A DNA stretch of 9,281 nt from an uncultured Eubacteriales bacterium (GCA_900553265.1 USDD01000098.1:1-9281), one strand, 5' to 3'. Positions 1-6,431 are shown, counted from the stretch's first letter. A program made the numbers and translations. The notes: generated from the letters alone by a model not told the origin.

Positions 1-99
1 TCGCTACGCGCTATGCGAAAAACACGTCATCGTTCCTTTCTGCTGTTCACATCAGGTGTATCGCTATTTGGCTGGCTGTTTTGGCTTGATCTCATGTAG
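1..99 (+). CDS. C-terminal fragment of an unidentified reading frame
   Basis: The frame is open from the first base and closes with TAG at 97-99, giving 32 residues. An ATG lies at 13-15 but has no clear ribosome binding site, because the window starts too close to it. The visible peptide is basic (RKTRHR) and then hydrophobic and aromatic (FGWLFWLDLM), like the end of a membrane-anchored protein or a chance frame. I do not recognise a family. Support for a real gene is indirect: a good plus-strand terminator follows 75 bases downstream and the base composition differs from the neighbouring operon. It may equally be non-coding. Confidence 0.2.
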   Translation, partial: SLRAMRKTRHRSFLLFTSGVSLFGWLFWLDLM

Positions 100-173
100 A
101 CACTATCTAAGGCTTCGCAATATTTTACCGAATGCTGTTCAATTTTAGAAAGGACATAGAGCTGAAACAGACA

Positions 174-211
174 GGAGCACCGAGTCATTTTCTTCGGTGC
201 TCCCGCTTTTT
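174..211 (+). terminator. Rho-independent terminator, plus strand
   Basis: A perfect 10-bp inverted repeat, GGAGCACCGA (174-183) and TCGGTGCTCC (194-203), encloses a 10-base loop. It is followed by CG, C and five T residues (207-211). The T run is on the plus-strand side only, so it should end a plus-strand transcript arriving from the left, perhaps of the frame ending at 99 or of something beyond the window. Confidence 0.75.
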
Positions 212-226
212 GTAAACAAAAGGCTA

Positions 227-255
227 TTGACGCTGGGTATCGCTACAGCTACAAT
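227..255 (+). promoter_or_regulatory. Near-consensus sigma-A promoter pointing right
   Basis: TTGACG (227-232) and TACAAT (250-255) are separated by exactly 17 bases, matching the housekeeping consensus at 10 of 12 positions. Transcription would start near 262, at the first GGCATAAT copy, and run toward the 3' end of the convergent rubrerythrin gene. No convincing gene follows. Its role is unknown: it could make a small RNA or an antisense transcript, or it could be a remnant of a mobile element. Confidence 0.55.
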
Positions 256-260
256 GAAAT

Positions 261-366
261 GGCATAATTGAGTGGCATAATTTCTGCACAGATTGCCCCT
301 GCGCGGCTGTCATATGGCATAAACGGCATAATTTTCTCAGAAAGGAGAGCAAATTCGCGGCATAAT
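261..366 (+). repeat. Five direct GGCATAA(T/A) copies
   Basis: Four exact GGCATAAT octamers occur at 261-268, 274-281, 325-332 and 359-366, with a fifth one-base variant, GGCATAAA, at 316-323. All have the same orientation. Start-to-start distances are 13, 42, 9 and 34 bases, so this is not a tandem array. Irregularly spaced direct octamers suggest binding sites for a DNA-binding protein; arm-type sites of a tyrosine integrase or a regulator downstream of the 227-255 promoter are both possible. The identity of any binding protein is inference. Confidence 0.6.
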
Positions 367-398
367 GAAAATGGGGGACACTCTTTCGAGCATCCCCC
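361..398 (-). terminator. Rho-independent terminator of the rubrerythrin gene
   Basis: On the minus strand, 398-388 pairs with 383-373 as an 11-bp stem including two adjacent G-U wobbles, closed by a GAAA tetraloop (387-384). The U-rich tail ATTTTCATTAT follows (372-362). It lies 27 bases past the rubrerythrin stop codon at 426. The plus strand has no T run after this hairpin, so it should not stop rightward transcripts. Confidence 0.8.
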
Positions 399-425
399 GC
401 AAACCCTTGTGATTGCTTGCTTTTC

Positions 426-971
426 TTACTTGCCGAAGTACCGCTTCAGCAGCCCTTCGAAAGCCTTGCCGTGACGGGCTTCGTCGCGAGCCATTTCGTG
501 CACGGTGTCGTGAATGGCGTCGAGGTTGAGCTGCTTGGCCTTCTTGGCCAGCTCAAACTTGCCGGCGGTGGCGCCGTTTTCGGCTTCGACGCGCATTTCG
601 AGGTTCTTCCTGGTGGAGTCGGTCACGACTTCGCCCAGCAGCTCGGCGAACTTGGCGGCGTGCTCAGCCTCTTCGTAAGCGGCCTTTTCCCAGTACAGGC
701 CGATCTCGGGATAGCCTTCGCGATGGGCGACGCGCGCCATGGCCAGATACATGCCGACCTCGGAGCACTCGCCGGTGAAGTTGGCGCGCAGACCCTCGAG
801 GATCTCCTCGGGAACGTCCTTGGCCACGCCGACCACATGCTCAGCCGCCCAGGAGCGCTCGTCGCTCTGCTCGACAAACTTGCTGGCGGGCGCCTTGCAG
901 ATGGGGCAGAACTCCGGAGCCGCTTCGCCTTCGTAAACATAACCGCAAACGCTGCAAACAAACTTCTTCAT
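426..971 (-). CDS. Reverse rubrerythrin (rubredoxin domain first)
   Basis: 181 residues. Residues 1-35 form a rubredoxin-type FeS4 knuckle with C6, C9, C22 and C25. Residues about 50-181 form a ferritin-like four-helix bundle with diiron-ligand patterns: E68 in GEC, E101-xx-H104, E131 in AENG, and E164-xx-H167. Classical rubrerythrin has the rubredoxin domain at the C-terminus, so this is the reversed form known from clostridia, where it reduces hydrogen peroxide and oxygen in the cytoplasm with electrons from NADH via a rubredoxin reductase. No reductase gene is visible here. The start is ATG at 971, with AAGGAGG at 987-981, 9 bases upstream. The gene has its own promoter and terminator, so it is probably monocistronic although it follows recO in the same direction. 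Such genes are often peroxide-regulated, but I see no convincing PerR box. Confidence 0.95.
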   Translation of the reverse strand: MKKFVCSVCGYVYEGEAAPEFCPICKAPASKFVEQSDERSWAAEHVVGVAKDVPEEILEGLRANFTGECSEVGMYLAMARVAHREGYPEIGLYWEKAAYEEAEHAAKFAELLGEVVTDSTRKNLEMRVEAENGATAGKFELAKKAKQLNLDAIHDTVHEMARDEARHGKAFEGLLKRYFGK

Positions 972-1025
972 AATTCATTTCCTCCTTGAAATTCGATGTT
1001 GCCTTGAGTGAACTCCCTCATGACT

Positions 1026-1054
1026 ATTATATAACCGCGTCCGGGATTTTGGAA
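1026..1054 (-). promoter_or_regulatory. Probable promoter of the rubrerythrin gene
   Basis: A perfect -10 TATAAT reads on the minus strand at 1031-1026. A weak -35, TTCCAA at 1054-1049, lies 17 bases upstream. The leader to the ATG is roughly 50 bases and carries the strong AAGGAGG site. The poor -35 suggests help from an activator or a modest basal level. Confidence 0.55.
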
Positions 1055-1055
1055 T

Positions 1056-1091
1056 CACATATTTGAAACTTTTTTATGTTAAGAATATGTG
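1056..1091. promoter_or_regulatory. AT-rich inverted repeat between recO and the rubrerythrin promoter
   Basis: CACATATT (1056-1063) and AATATGTG (1084-1091) form a perfect 8-bp inverted repeat with a 20-base spacer. It starts 3 bases past the recO stop codon and ends 2 bases before the weak -35 element. The stem is AT-rich and lacks a clear T run on the minus strand, so it is a poor recO terminator. An operator for rubrerythrin control is the alternative. Chance cannot be excluded in such AT-rich DNA. Confidence 0.35.
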
Positions 1092-1094
1092 CAA

Positions 1095-1820
1095 TCACTC
1101 AGCGGCCAACGGCGGCGCGAATTTCTCCTGGCGGAGGCGGCGATTGACGTAGGTTCGATACAGCCGCGCGGCCTCGGGCCAGTCGGGATGGCCGTCCAAC
1201 AGCGCCACCTTGTCGTAGCCCGTGCGCGGCAGCTTCATCAGAATGCGCCGCGCGCCGTTGGAGATGAAGGGCGCGGACGATGGACAGCTCAGACACACCG
1301 CGCCGCCCAGCCCCGCGTCGAACCGCGCGTCGCCGTCGATTCTGCGACCGCAGATTCCGCACTCGTCCATGCGCGGCGCGAAGCCCAGCTGCGCCATCAG
1401 GTGCATTTCAAAGGCCATGGTCAGCAGCTCCGGCGGCAGATCGGAATAATTCAGATGCGCCAGCGCCCGCAGCGAGATGAGAAACAGATCGGGCGCGGGC
1501 TGCTCGGGCACCACGGCGGTCTCCAGCAGCTTCAGCCAGTACACGCCGTGGAGCAGCCGGTCGTAATCGGTGCGCAGCTCGTAAAAGCTCTCCTTGATCT
1601 GGCACTGCTCGATGGTGAAGCGCTCTTTGCGGAAATAGAGCTGAAATTCGCCGCTGACGAAGGGCTCCACGGCGTTCACCAGCGGCGATTTCGGCCGGCG
1701 GCAGCCCCGCGCCACCGCGTCGATGCGCCCGTATTCCGGCGAAAACAGCGTGACCATCCGGTCGTAGTCGGCGTAATCGGCGTGGCGCAGCACCAGCGCC
1801 GAGGTGTTCAGCGCGGGCAT
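1095..1820 (-). CDS. recO: DNA repair protein RecO
   Basis: 241 residues, close to the usual 240-260. The N-terminal OB-fold covers about residues 1-80, including the family-like stretches TSALVLR and YGRIDAVARG. A helical C-terminal domain follows, with a zinc-finger set C154-xx-C157 and C176-xx-C179. RecO acts with RecR to load RecA onto SSB-coated single-stranded DNA in the RecFOR gap-repair pathway. The ATG at 1820 follows the era stop codon TAA (1823-1821) with no intervening base. Its binding site, GAGGA, lies within the last era codons 7 bases upstream, so translation is probably coupled. era-recO adjacency is conserved in Firmicutes; the small gene yqzL found between them in Bacillus subtilis is absent here. 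Confidence 0.95.
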   Translation of the reverse strand: MPALNTSALVLRHADYADYDRMVTLFSPEYGRIDAVARGCRRPKSPLVNAVEPFVSGEFQLYFRKERFTIEQCQIKESFYELRTDYDRLLHGVYWLKLLETAVVPEQPAPDLFLISLRALAHLNYSDLPPELLTMAFEMHLMAQLGFAPRMDECGICGRRIDGDARFDAGLGGAVCLSCPSSAPFISNGARRILMKLPRTGYDKVALLDGHPDWPEAARLYRTYVNRRLRQEKFAPPLAAE

Positions 1821-2711
1821 TTAATCGTCCTCGTAGCCCAGCGTGCGCAGGTCGCCCGCGCGGTTGCGCCAGTCCTCGCGCACCTTGACCCACAGGCGCA
1901 GCATGATCTTCGTACCCATCAGCTTTTCGATGTCCACGCGGGCCTCGGAGCCGATTTTACGCAGCATCGCGCCCTGCTTGCCGATGATGATGGATTTGTG
2001 CGACGCGCGCTCGCAGTACAGGTCGGCATGGATCTCCGTCAGGTTGTCGCCGATCTTCTTAATCTGAAGGATGTCCACGCCCACGCCGTGGGGAATCTCG
2101 TCCCGCAGGTTGTTCAGCGCCTTTTCGCGGATGATCTCCGCGCACATGACGCGCTCGGGCTGGTCGGTAATCATGTCGTCGGGGAAGTACTTCGGGCCCT
2201 CGGGCATGGCGGCGATGAGCGCCTGAAGCAGCGCGTCCACGTTGTCGCCCCGGCGCGCCGAGACGGAGAACACGCTGTCGAAGCGGCAGTCGTTCAGCGT
2301 CGCCAGCTGGGGCATCAGCTTTTCCGGGGTCACGACGTCGATCTTGTTCACCGCAAGGAACTTCGGGCACTGCATCCTGGAAAGGTCGGCCAGCACGGCG
2401 AGGTCGCCCTTGCCGATGCGCTGTCCATCCACCACCGCCAGCACCGCGTCCACGCCCTCCTTGGCTTCCTGAGCGCTCTTCATCATGAATTCGCCTAGCT
2501 TGGTGCGCGGCGTATGCAGACCGGGCGTGTCCACGAACACGATCTGCCAGTCCTCGCCGGTAGCCACGCCCAGCAGCTTGCTGCGCGTGGTCTGGGGATG
2601 GTTGGAGACGATGGCCACCTTTTCACCGACAAAGCGGTTCATCAGGCTGGACTTGCCCACGTTCGGGCGGCCCATGATGGCCACAAAGCCGGAACGGAAT
2701 TTCGAACTCAT
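1821..2711 (-). CDS. era: GTPase Era, small-subunit ribosome assembly
   Basis: 296 residues, normal for Era. G1 is GRPNVGKS (14-21), the switch I stretch is PQTTR (39-43), G3 is DTPG (61-64), G4 is NKID (122-125) and G5 is SAR (151-153). The C-terminal KH domain (about 205-296) contains GKQG (244-247) and WVKVREDW (274-281). Era binds the 3' end of 16S rRNA near the anti-Shine-Dalgarno and helps 30S maturation, at the cytoplasm-membrane interface. I chose the ATG at 2711, with AGAGGA about 9 bases upstream. An in-frame TTG at 2735 would add eight residues but places that ribosome binding site inside the coding region. The gene follows the fused ybeY/cdd frame after 24 bases; YbeY and Era are known partners in 16S 3'-end processing. 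Confidence 0.96.
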   Translation of the reverse strand: MSSKFRSGFVAIMGRPNVGKSSLMNRFVGEKVAIVSNHPQTTRSKLLGVATGEDWQIVFVDTPGLHTPRTKLGEFMMKSAQEAKEGVDAVLAVVDGQRIGKGDLAVLADLSRMQCPKFLAVNKIDVVTPEKLMPQLATLNDCRFDSVFSVSARRGDNVDALLQALIAAMPEGPKYFPDDMITDQPERVMCAEIIREKALNNLRDEIPHGVGVDILQIKKIGDNLTEIHADLYCERASHKSIIIGKQGAMLRKIGSEARVDIEKLMGTKIMLRLWVKVREDWRNRAGDLRTLGYEDD

Positions 2712-2735
2712 ATCGCTTTTTCCTCTCGTTTTCAA

Positions 2736-3659
2736 TCAGATATCTTCTCGGTTAACGCCCAGATCCTCCGGGCCGAAGGACTCGGGCAGCAGCTCGCCCA
2801 GGGTCTTGACCTGAATCGGGCCGCCCGCCTGGCCGACGATGACCGGCATGTTCAGATCGCAGGCGAACTCGCGCAGCACCTGACGGCAGATGCCGCAGGG
2901 CCAGGCCGCGCCGGACTGAGCAGCGATGGCGATGGCCGTGAACCTGCGCTGTCCGGCGGCAATGGCGCAGGACGCGGCGCAGCGCTCGGCGCAGATGGCC
3001 GCGCCGTAGGACGCGTTTTCGAAATTGCAGCCCCTGAAGGTCTCGCCGCTCTCGGTCAGAATGCACGCGCCGACCTTGAAGTGGGAATAGGGCGAATAGG
3101 AATTCTGCATGGCCTCGCAGGCCATCCGGAACAACTGCTCGTGCGGCATTTTGAATTCTCCCTTCGGTTCGCGCCACAGGCAAAGCGCCTGCATGGCGCG
3201 CTTTTCCATTTCGCGCATGACGCGCTTGTCCTCCTCGACCATATGGTCGTAGCCCATCAGATGAAACGCCGAATGGGCGGTCAGATAGCCCAGCTCGCGC
3301 CTGAGTGAATGGCCGAATTCCTCGGCCTGACGGCGCGCGCGGTCGAGATTGAGTACGCAGTCGCCGAGATTGACATAGCCCAGATAGGGGTCGTACTCCC
3401 GGCGGAGGCGCCTGGGATTGTCCTTCGCCGTAGTTCCCTTTGGATAGTTCACCGTCGGAAAGGAGAGCACGTCGGTGGGCCTGTCCACACCGCGCATATC
3501 GCGGTTCAGCGCCTGAATGGCCGCGTCGTCTACGATGCGCACGGCAAAGCCCGCGCCTTCAATGCCCTCCACGCGGAAGCACGCGTCGGCCACAGAGCTC
3601 AGAAACGACTCCAGCTCCGGGATGCACGGCTCGATCTCCCATTGAAGCTCGATACTCAA
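2736..3659 (-). CDS. ybeY/cdd: YbeY endoribonuclease fused in frame to cytidine deaminase
   Basis: 307 residues. Residues 1-165 are YbeY, the metal-dependent RNase needed for 16S rRNA 3'-end maturation. They include RPTDVLSFP (60-68) and the metal site H129, H133, H139 in HSAFHLMGYDH; the usual second and fourth positions are G and L, here S and F. Residues 171-307 are a complete small tetrameric-type cytidine deaminase (cytidine to uridine, pyrimidine salvage), with NSYSPYSHFKVGA (186-198), catalytic CAE (C223, E225) and PCGICRQV (C255, C258 as zinc ligands). No stop codon separates the halves. The TTG start at 3659 overlaps the pgpH stop by four bases and is preceded by GGGAGG 9 bases upstream. 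In Bacillus subtilis the order is ybeY-dgkA-cdd, so dgkA is missing. A ribosome site before M171 could also give a free deaminase. Confidence 0.9.
   Translation of the reverse strand: MSIELQWEIEPCIPELESFLSSVADACFRVEGIEGAGFAVRIVDDAAIQALNRDMRGVDRPTDVLSFPTVNYPKGTTAKDNPRRLRREYDPYLGYVNLGDCVLNLDRARRQAEEFGHSLRRELGYLTAHSAFHLMGYDHMVEEDKRVMREMEKRAMQALCLWREPKGEFKMPHEQLFRMACEAMQNSYSPYSHFKVGACILTESGETFRGCNFENASYGAAICAERCAASCAIAAGQRRFTAIAIAAQSGAAWPCGICRQVLREFACDLNMPVIVGQAGGPIQVKTLGELLPESFGPEDLGVNREDI
3147..3164 (-). promoter_or_regulatory. Internal ribosome binding site and start codon for the deaminase half
   Basis: AAGGGAG (3164-3158) stands 8 bases before an in-frame ATG (3149-3147), exactly where an unfused cytidine deaminase would begin (MPHEQL). 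The site lies inside the sense codons joining the YbeY and deaminase domains. It looks like a relic of, or a still working, separate cdd start, so the locus may yield both a fusion and a free deaminase of 137 residues. Confidence 0.5.
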
Positions 3660-6328
3660 ACGCGCTCGCCTCCCTCTTCCTCCGAAGGCGGCACGGGCTG
3701 GCCCGCGGAGACAAATTCCGGCGCTGCCTGCCTCGCCGGCCGGGCGAAAGCCTGAGCGTTCTGCGCGCCGACAGCTTCCTGCGCCGCGCCGACGCTCGGC
3801 CCGGAGCCGCCCATCGGCGGCACGGGCGCGCCCGGAACGGGATGCGCCGGAATCGGCTGCGCGGAGGCAGTGGCTGTACCGTTCGGCTGCACGGTCGGAT
3901 GGACAGCGTTCGCCGCCATACCCTGCGGCGCAGCGCCGCCCTGCGCGGGCTGTACGGCGGGATTCGCCGCGCGCACCGGCTGCACAGATGCGCTGACTGA
4001 CTGTCCCGCTGCGGAAGGAGTCGCATTGTTCGCCGTTCCGACGGTCTGTCCGGACGCGCTGCCCGCGGCGGGCTGAGAACCGTTGTTCGCGGCGCCAACC
4101 TGCTTCGCGCCCGGCTGCGCAGCGGCATTTGCGTTTTCATTAAGCTGAGCAGCATTCGCTGGCTCGTTCTGTACTGCTGTCTGTGCAGCGGCCTGCGCCG
4201 CAGACTGTGCGGATGCGCTTCCCGCGCTGCTTTCCACCGGCTTCTCCGCGGCAGCCTCGCCGCGGGGCGGGATGACCACGGTGGGATACTCGATGCGCTC
4301 ATGGAACGCGCCGGTGAGCACCGTCGAGAACGCGCCGCAGATCTTGTCCAGATCGCTGAAGGTCAGGTCGGAGCTGTCCAGCTGGCCGTCGTTCAGGCGC
4401 GCGCGGACGAAATTGCGAATCAGCGCGTCGATCTTCTCCGGGTCGGGGTTGGACATGGCGCGGGTTGCGGCCTCGATGCCGTCGGCCAGCATGACCACCG
4501 CCGCCTCGCGGGTCTGCGGGCAGGGGCCCTCATAGCGGAAGGCGGAGATGTCGATGGAATCGCCGTAGAGCTTCTTCGCCTTGTCGTAGAAGTAGATCGT
4601 CGGTGTGTCGCCGTGATGCTGACGGATGATGTCGATCACCGGCTGCGGGATGCGCGCCTTCTGCGCCATCTGCGCGCCGTCGCGGGTGTGGGCGGTCAGA
4701 ATGGCCGCCGAGACGCGGGGATCGGTGCGGTCGTGGGGGTTGTCCCCCATCTGATTTTCCTTGAAGTACATGGGCCGCTTGAGCTTGCCGATGTCGTGAT
4801 AATACGCGCCGACACGGGCCAGCAGGCCGTTGGCGCCGATGGCCGTGCAGCCCGCCTCGGCCAGATTGGCCACGATGATGGAATGGTGATAGGTGCCCGA
4901 GGCCTCCAGCAGAAGCCTTCGCAGCAGGGGCTGGTTCGGGTTGGACAGCTCAATGAGCTTCGCCGCCGTGGCCAGATTGAACAGCCACTCCAGCAGCGGC
5001 TGAATGCCGATGCACAGCACGGCGCTGAGCGCGCCGCCGCCCGCCGCCCACAGGGCGTTGACCAGCACGCCCTGCATCTCGGCGCTGCTGAACAGGCCCA
5101 CGGCCAGCGTGACGAAGAAATTGCTCACGGCGATGCACAGACCCGCCAGCAGCGTGGTGGTTCGCAGCATGCTCCTGGAAAACAGCACGGCGATCATCGG
5201 CCCGCAGGCCACAGTCATGAGCATTACGGCGTAAGACGTGCTGCCCGCGGAGATGAGCGCGCCCGCCAGCAGCGCCAGCACGGTGTTGACGAACAGCGCC
5301 AGACGCACGTCCACCAGCAGCGCCACCAGCAGAAGGCCCAGCGTCACCGGCGTGAGATAGACGTGAATCTCGCGAAGACCCGTGCAGATGGCCGCGGTCA
5401 GAACCACTATGACGCACAGCAGCAGCATCTGCTTGGGGCTGGTGAGCAGCCTGCGATGGAAGCGCCACAGATAGAAGCCCATGGTCGCCATGGCCAGCAG
5501 CACCAGCATGGCCACGCCGGCGAAGAGCTGCACGTCGAAGCTGTTTTCGGACAGCAGACCCAGCGACGAGATCATGGTGTACTGTGCGGGGGTCACGATG
5601 TCGCCCTCGCGGACGATGACCTCGCCCTTGACGCACATCTCCGGCTCCACGGCCTCGCGCGCCTTGTTGCGGTTTTCCTCGGTGATGGTCTCGTCGATGA
5701 GCATCGTGGGCTGAATGCAGCGGCGCACCAGCCCGGACAGCGCCTCGGCCAGCGTCGCGCCGTAGGTCTTTTCCAGCTCCGCGCGCAGGCTGCGAACCGC
5801 CGCGTCCTCCTGCCCCTCGGGCAGCGTGGAGGCCAGCGTGTCGTGCACCTCGTTGACGGCGTCCGTCAGCGCGGCTTCAAAGGCCGCGTCGTCCGCCTGC
5901 TGAACGGCGCGCAGCTGATCGCGGGACAGGGCGAAATCGCTCCACGGCGTCAGCTCGGCGATCCCCACCTCGCTCAGCGCGTCCAGATCCACGCTCTGCA
6001 GCCCGGCGCGCAGCTCGCGCAGGCGGTCGAACTCGGCGTTCAGATCCTGCATGACTTCGGTCACCACGTTGGGATCCGCGCTCTTGTAGCTCGGCTCCAC
6101 CGCCGCCGCGGCGGCCTCGCGCAGCGCGTCGGTGGTCACCGTGTCCAGCACGTCCTTGGTGGCCAGAATCTGAATCGGCGCGGGCGCTCCCACCTGAATG
6201 TCGTACTGCTGCGGCGTGACTCCGCTGAACAAAAGGCCCAGCAGCGCGACGTAGGCGGCCAGACAGATCAGCGTGATCTGCATGATCGGGCCGAGCTTTG
6301 CGCCGCCGGCGCGTACCTTCTTTTTCAT
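3656..6328 (-). CDS. pgpH: Cyclic di-AMP phosphodiesterase PgpH (7TMR-HD family) with long C-terminal tail
   Basis: 890 residues from the ATG at 6328, chosen because AGGAG lies 7 bases upstream; GTG 6343 and ATG 6334 are in frame but badly placed for it. Order: one membrane helix (about 14-35), a large extracellular 7TMR-HDED domain (about 36-260) with a helical middle, seven membrane helices (about 265-455), then a cytoplasmic HD domain. The HD domain shows GTYHHS (H481, H482), YHDIGK (H511, D512), NPHD, HHG (H571, H572) and LADGIEA (D616). Family members hydrolyse c-di-AMP to pApA, controlling osmotic balance and wall homeostasis. Residues about 690-890 are an extra low-complexity tail; the Bacillus subtilis homologue YqfF has about 711 residues. 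The stop overlaps the ybeY start. The 5' neighbour phoH lies 206 bases away, with a dispersed repeat between. Confidence 0.95.
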   Translation of the reverse strand: MKKKVRAGGAKLGPIMQITLICLAAYVALLGLLFSGVTPQQYDIQVGAPAPIQILATKDVLDTVTTDALREAAAAAVEPSYKSADPNVVTEVMQDLNAEFDRLRELRAGLQSVDLDALSEVGIAELTPWSDFALSRDQLRAVQQADDAAFEAALTDAVNEVHDTLASTLPEGQEDAAVRSLRAELEKTYGATLAEALSGLVRRCIQPTMLIDETITEENRNKAREAVEPEMCVKGEVIVREGDIVTPAQYTMISSLGLLSENSFDVQLFAGVAMLVLLAMATMGFYLWRFHRRLLTSPKQMLLLCVIVVLTAAICTGLREIHVYLTPVTLGLLLVALLVDVRLALFVNTVLALLAGALISAGSTSYAVMLMTVACGPMIAVLFSRSMLRTTTLLAGLCIAVSNFFVTLAVGLFSSAEMQGVLVNALWAAGGGALSAVLCIGIQPLLEWLFNLATAAKLIELSNPNQPLLRRLLLEASGTYHHSIIVANLAEAGCTAIGANGLLARVGAYYHDIGKLKRPMYFKENQMGDNPHDRTDPRVSAAILTAHTRDGAQMAQKARIPQPVIDIIRQHHGDTPTIYFYDKAKKLYGDSIDISAFRYEGPCPQTREAAVVMLADGIEAATRAMSNPDPEKIDALIRNFVRARLNDGQLDSSDLTFSDLDKICGAFSTVLTGAFHERIEYPTVVIPPRGEAAAEKPVESSAGSASAQSAAQAAAQTAVQNEPANAAQLNENANAAAQPGAKQVGAANNGSQPAAGSASGQTVGTANNATPSAAGQSVSASVQPVRAANPAVQPAQGGAAPQGMAANAVHPTVQPNGTATASAQPIPAHPVPGAPVPPMGGSGPSVGAAQEAVGAQNAQAFARPARQAAPEFVSAGQPVPPSEEEGGERV
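3659..4261 (-). other. Region encoding the low-complexity tail of PgpH
   Basis: Residues about 690-890 are dominated by A, Q, P, G, S, N and V, with almost no aromatic or hydrophobic core residues, so the segment is probably disordered. One part has Gln every fourth residue (AQSAAQAAAQTAVQ). Another has two related copies starting VGAANNGS and VGTANNAT. The last part is proline-rich (HPVPGAPVPPMGG), and the final residues are acidic (SEEEGGERV). It would face the cytoplasm after the HD domain. The frame stays open throughout and the proper stop overlaps the next gene, so it is not an obvious frameshift. Function is unknown. Confidence 0.75.
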
Positions 6329-6374
6329 GGTCATTCTCCTCACTGCTTCGCGCGTAAGAAAACAAACTTCTCAG

Positions 6375-6422
6375 GGGAATACCGCACAAAAGAGGCGGTT
6401 AGCTGGCGAATGGATTTTTCGT
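6375..6422 (+). repeat. Dispersed repeat, copy A, in the phoH-pgpH gap
   Basis: 48 bases match 9230-9277 at 44 positions in the same orientation, with no gaps. Differences are at 6380, 6391, 6401 and 6404. The block contains a small hairpin, ACCGC (6381-6385) and GCGGT (6395-6399), conserved in both copies. The element probably continues past 6422 through the hairpin at 6432-6477, but copy B diverges at once and is then cut by the window end, so the right boundary is unknown. It sits between two operon genes in a 206-base gap, whereas other operon junctions are 24 bases or shorter. I do not recognise it as a named insertion sequence and see no transposase. Confidence 0.8.
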
Positions 6423-6431
6423 TCGATGCAA

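Noticed and set aside
261..366. CRISPR-like repeats
   Set aside because: The repeat unit is only 8 bases, spacing ranges from 9 to 42 bases, and no cas gene is visible.
268..474. A 68-codon plus-strand frame downstream of the 227-255 promoter
   Set aside because: It has a TTG start without a ribosome binding site, passes through the rubrerythrin terminator hairpin and overlaps the rubrerythrin coding end. It shows no protein-like features.
1020..1040. PerR box overlapping the rubrerythrin -10
   Set aside because: TTATATAA resembles only part of the 15-base PerR palindrome; the second half does not fit, so I do not claim it.
1089..2498. A 469-codon plus-strand frame opposite recO and era
   Set aside because: It is an antisense shadow in GC-rich sequence; both strands cannot plausibly encode here, and recO and era have all diagnostic motifs.
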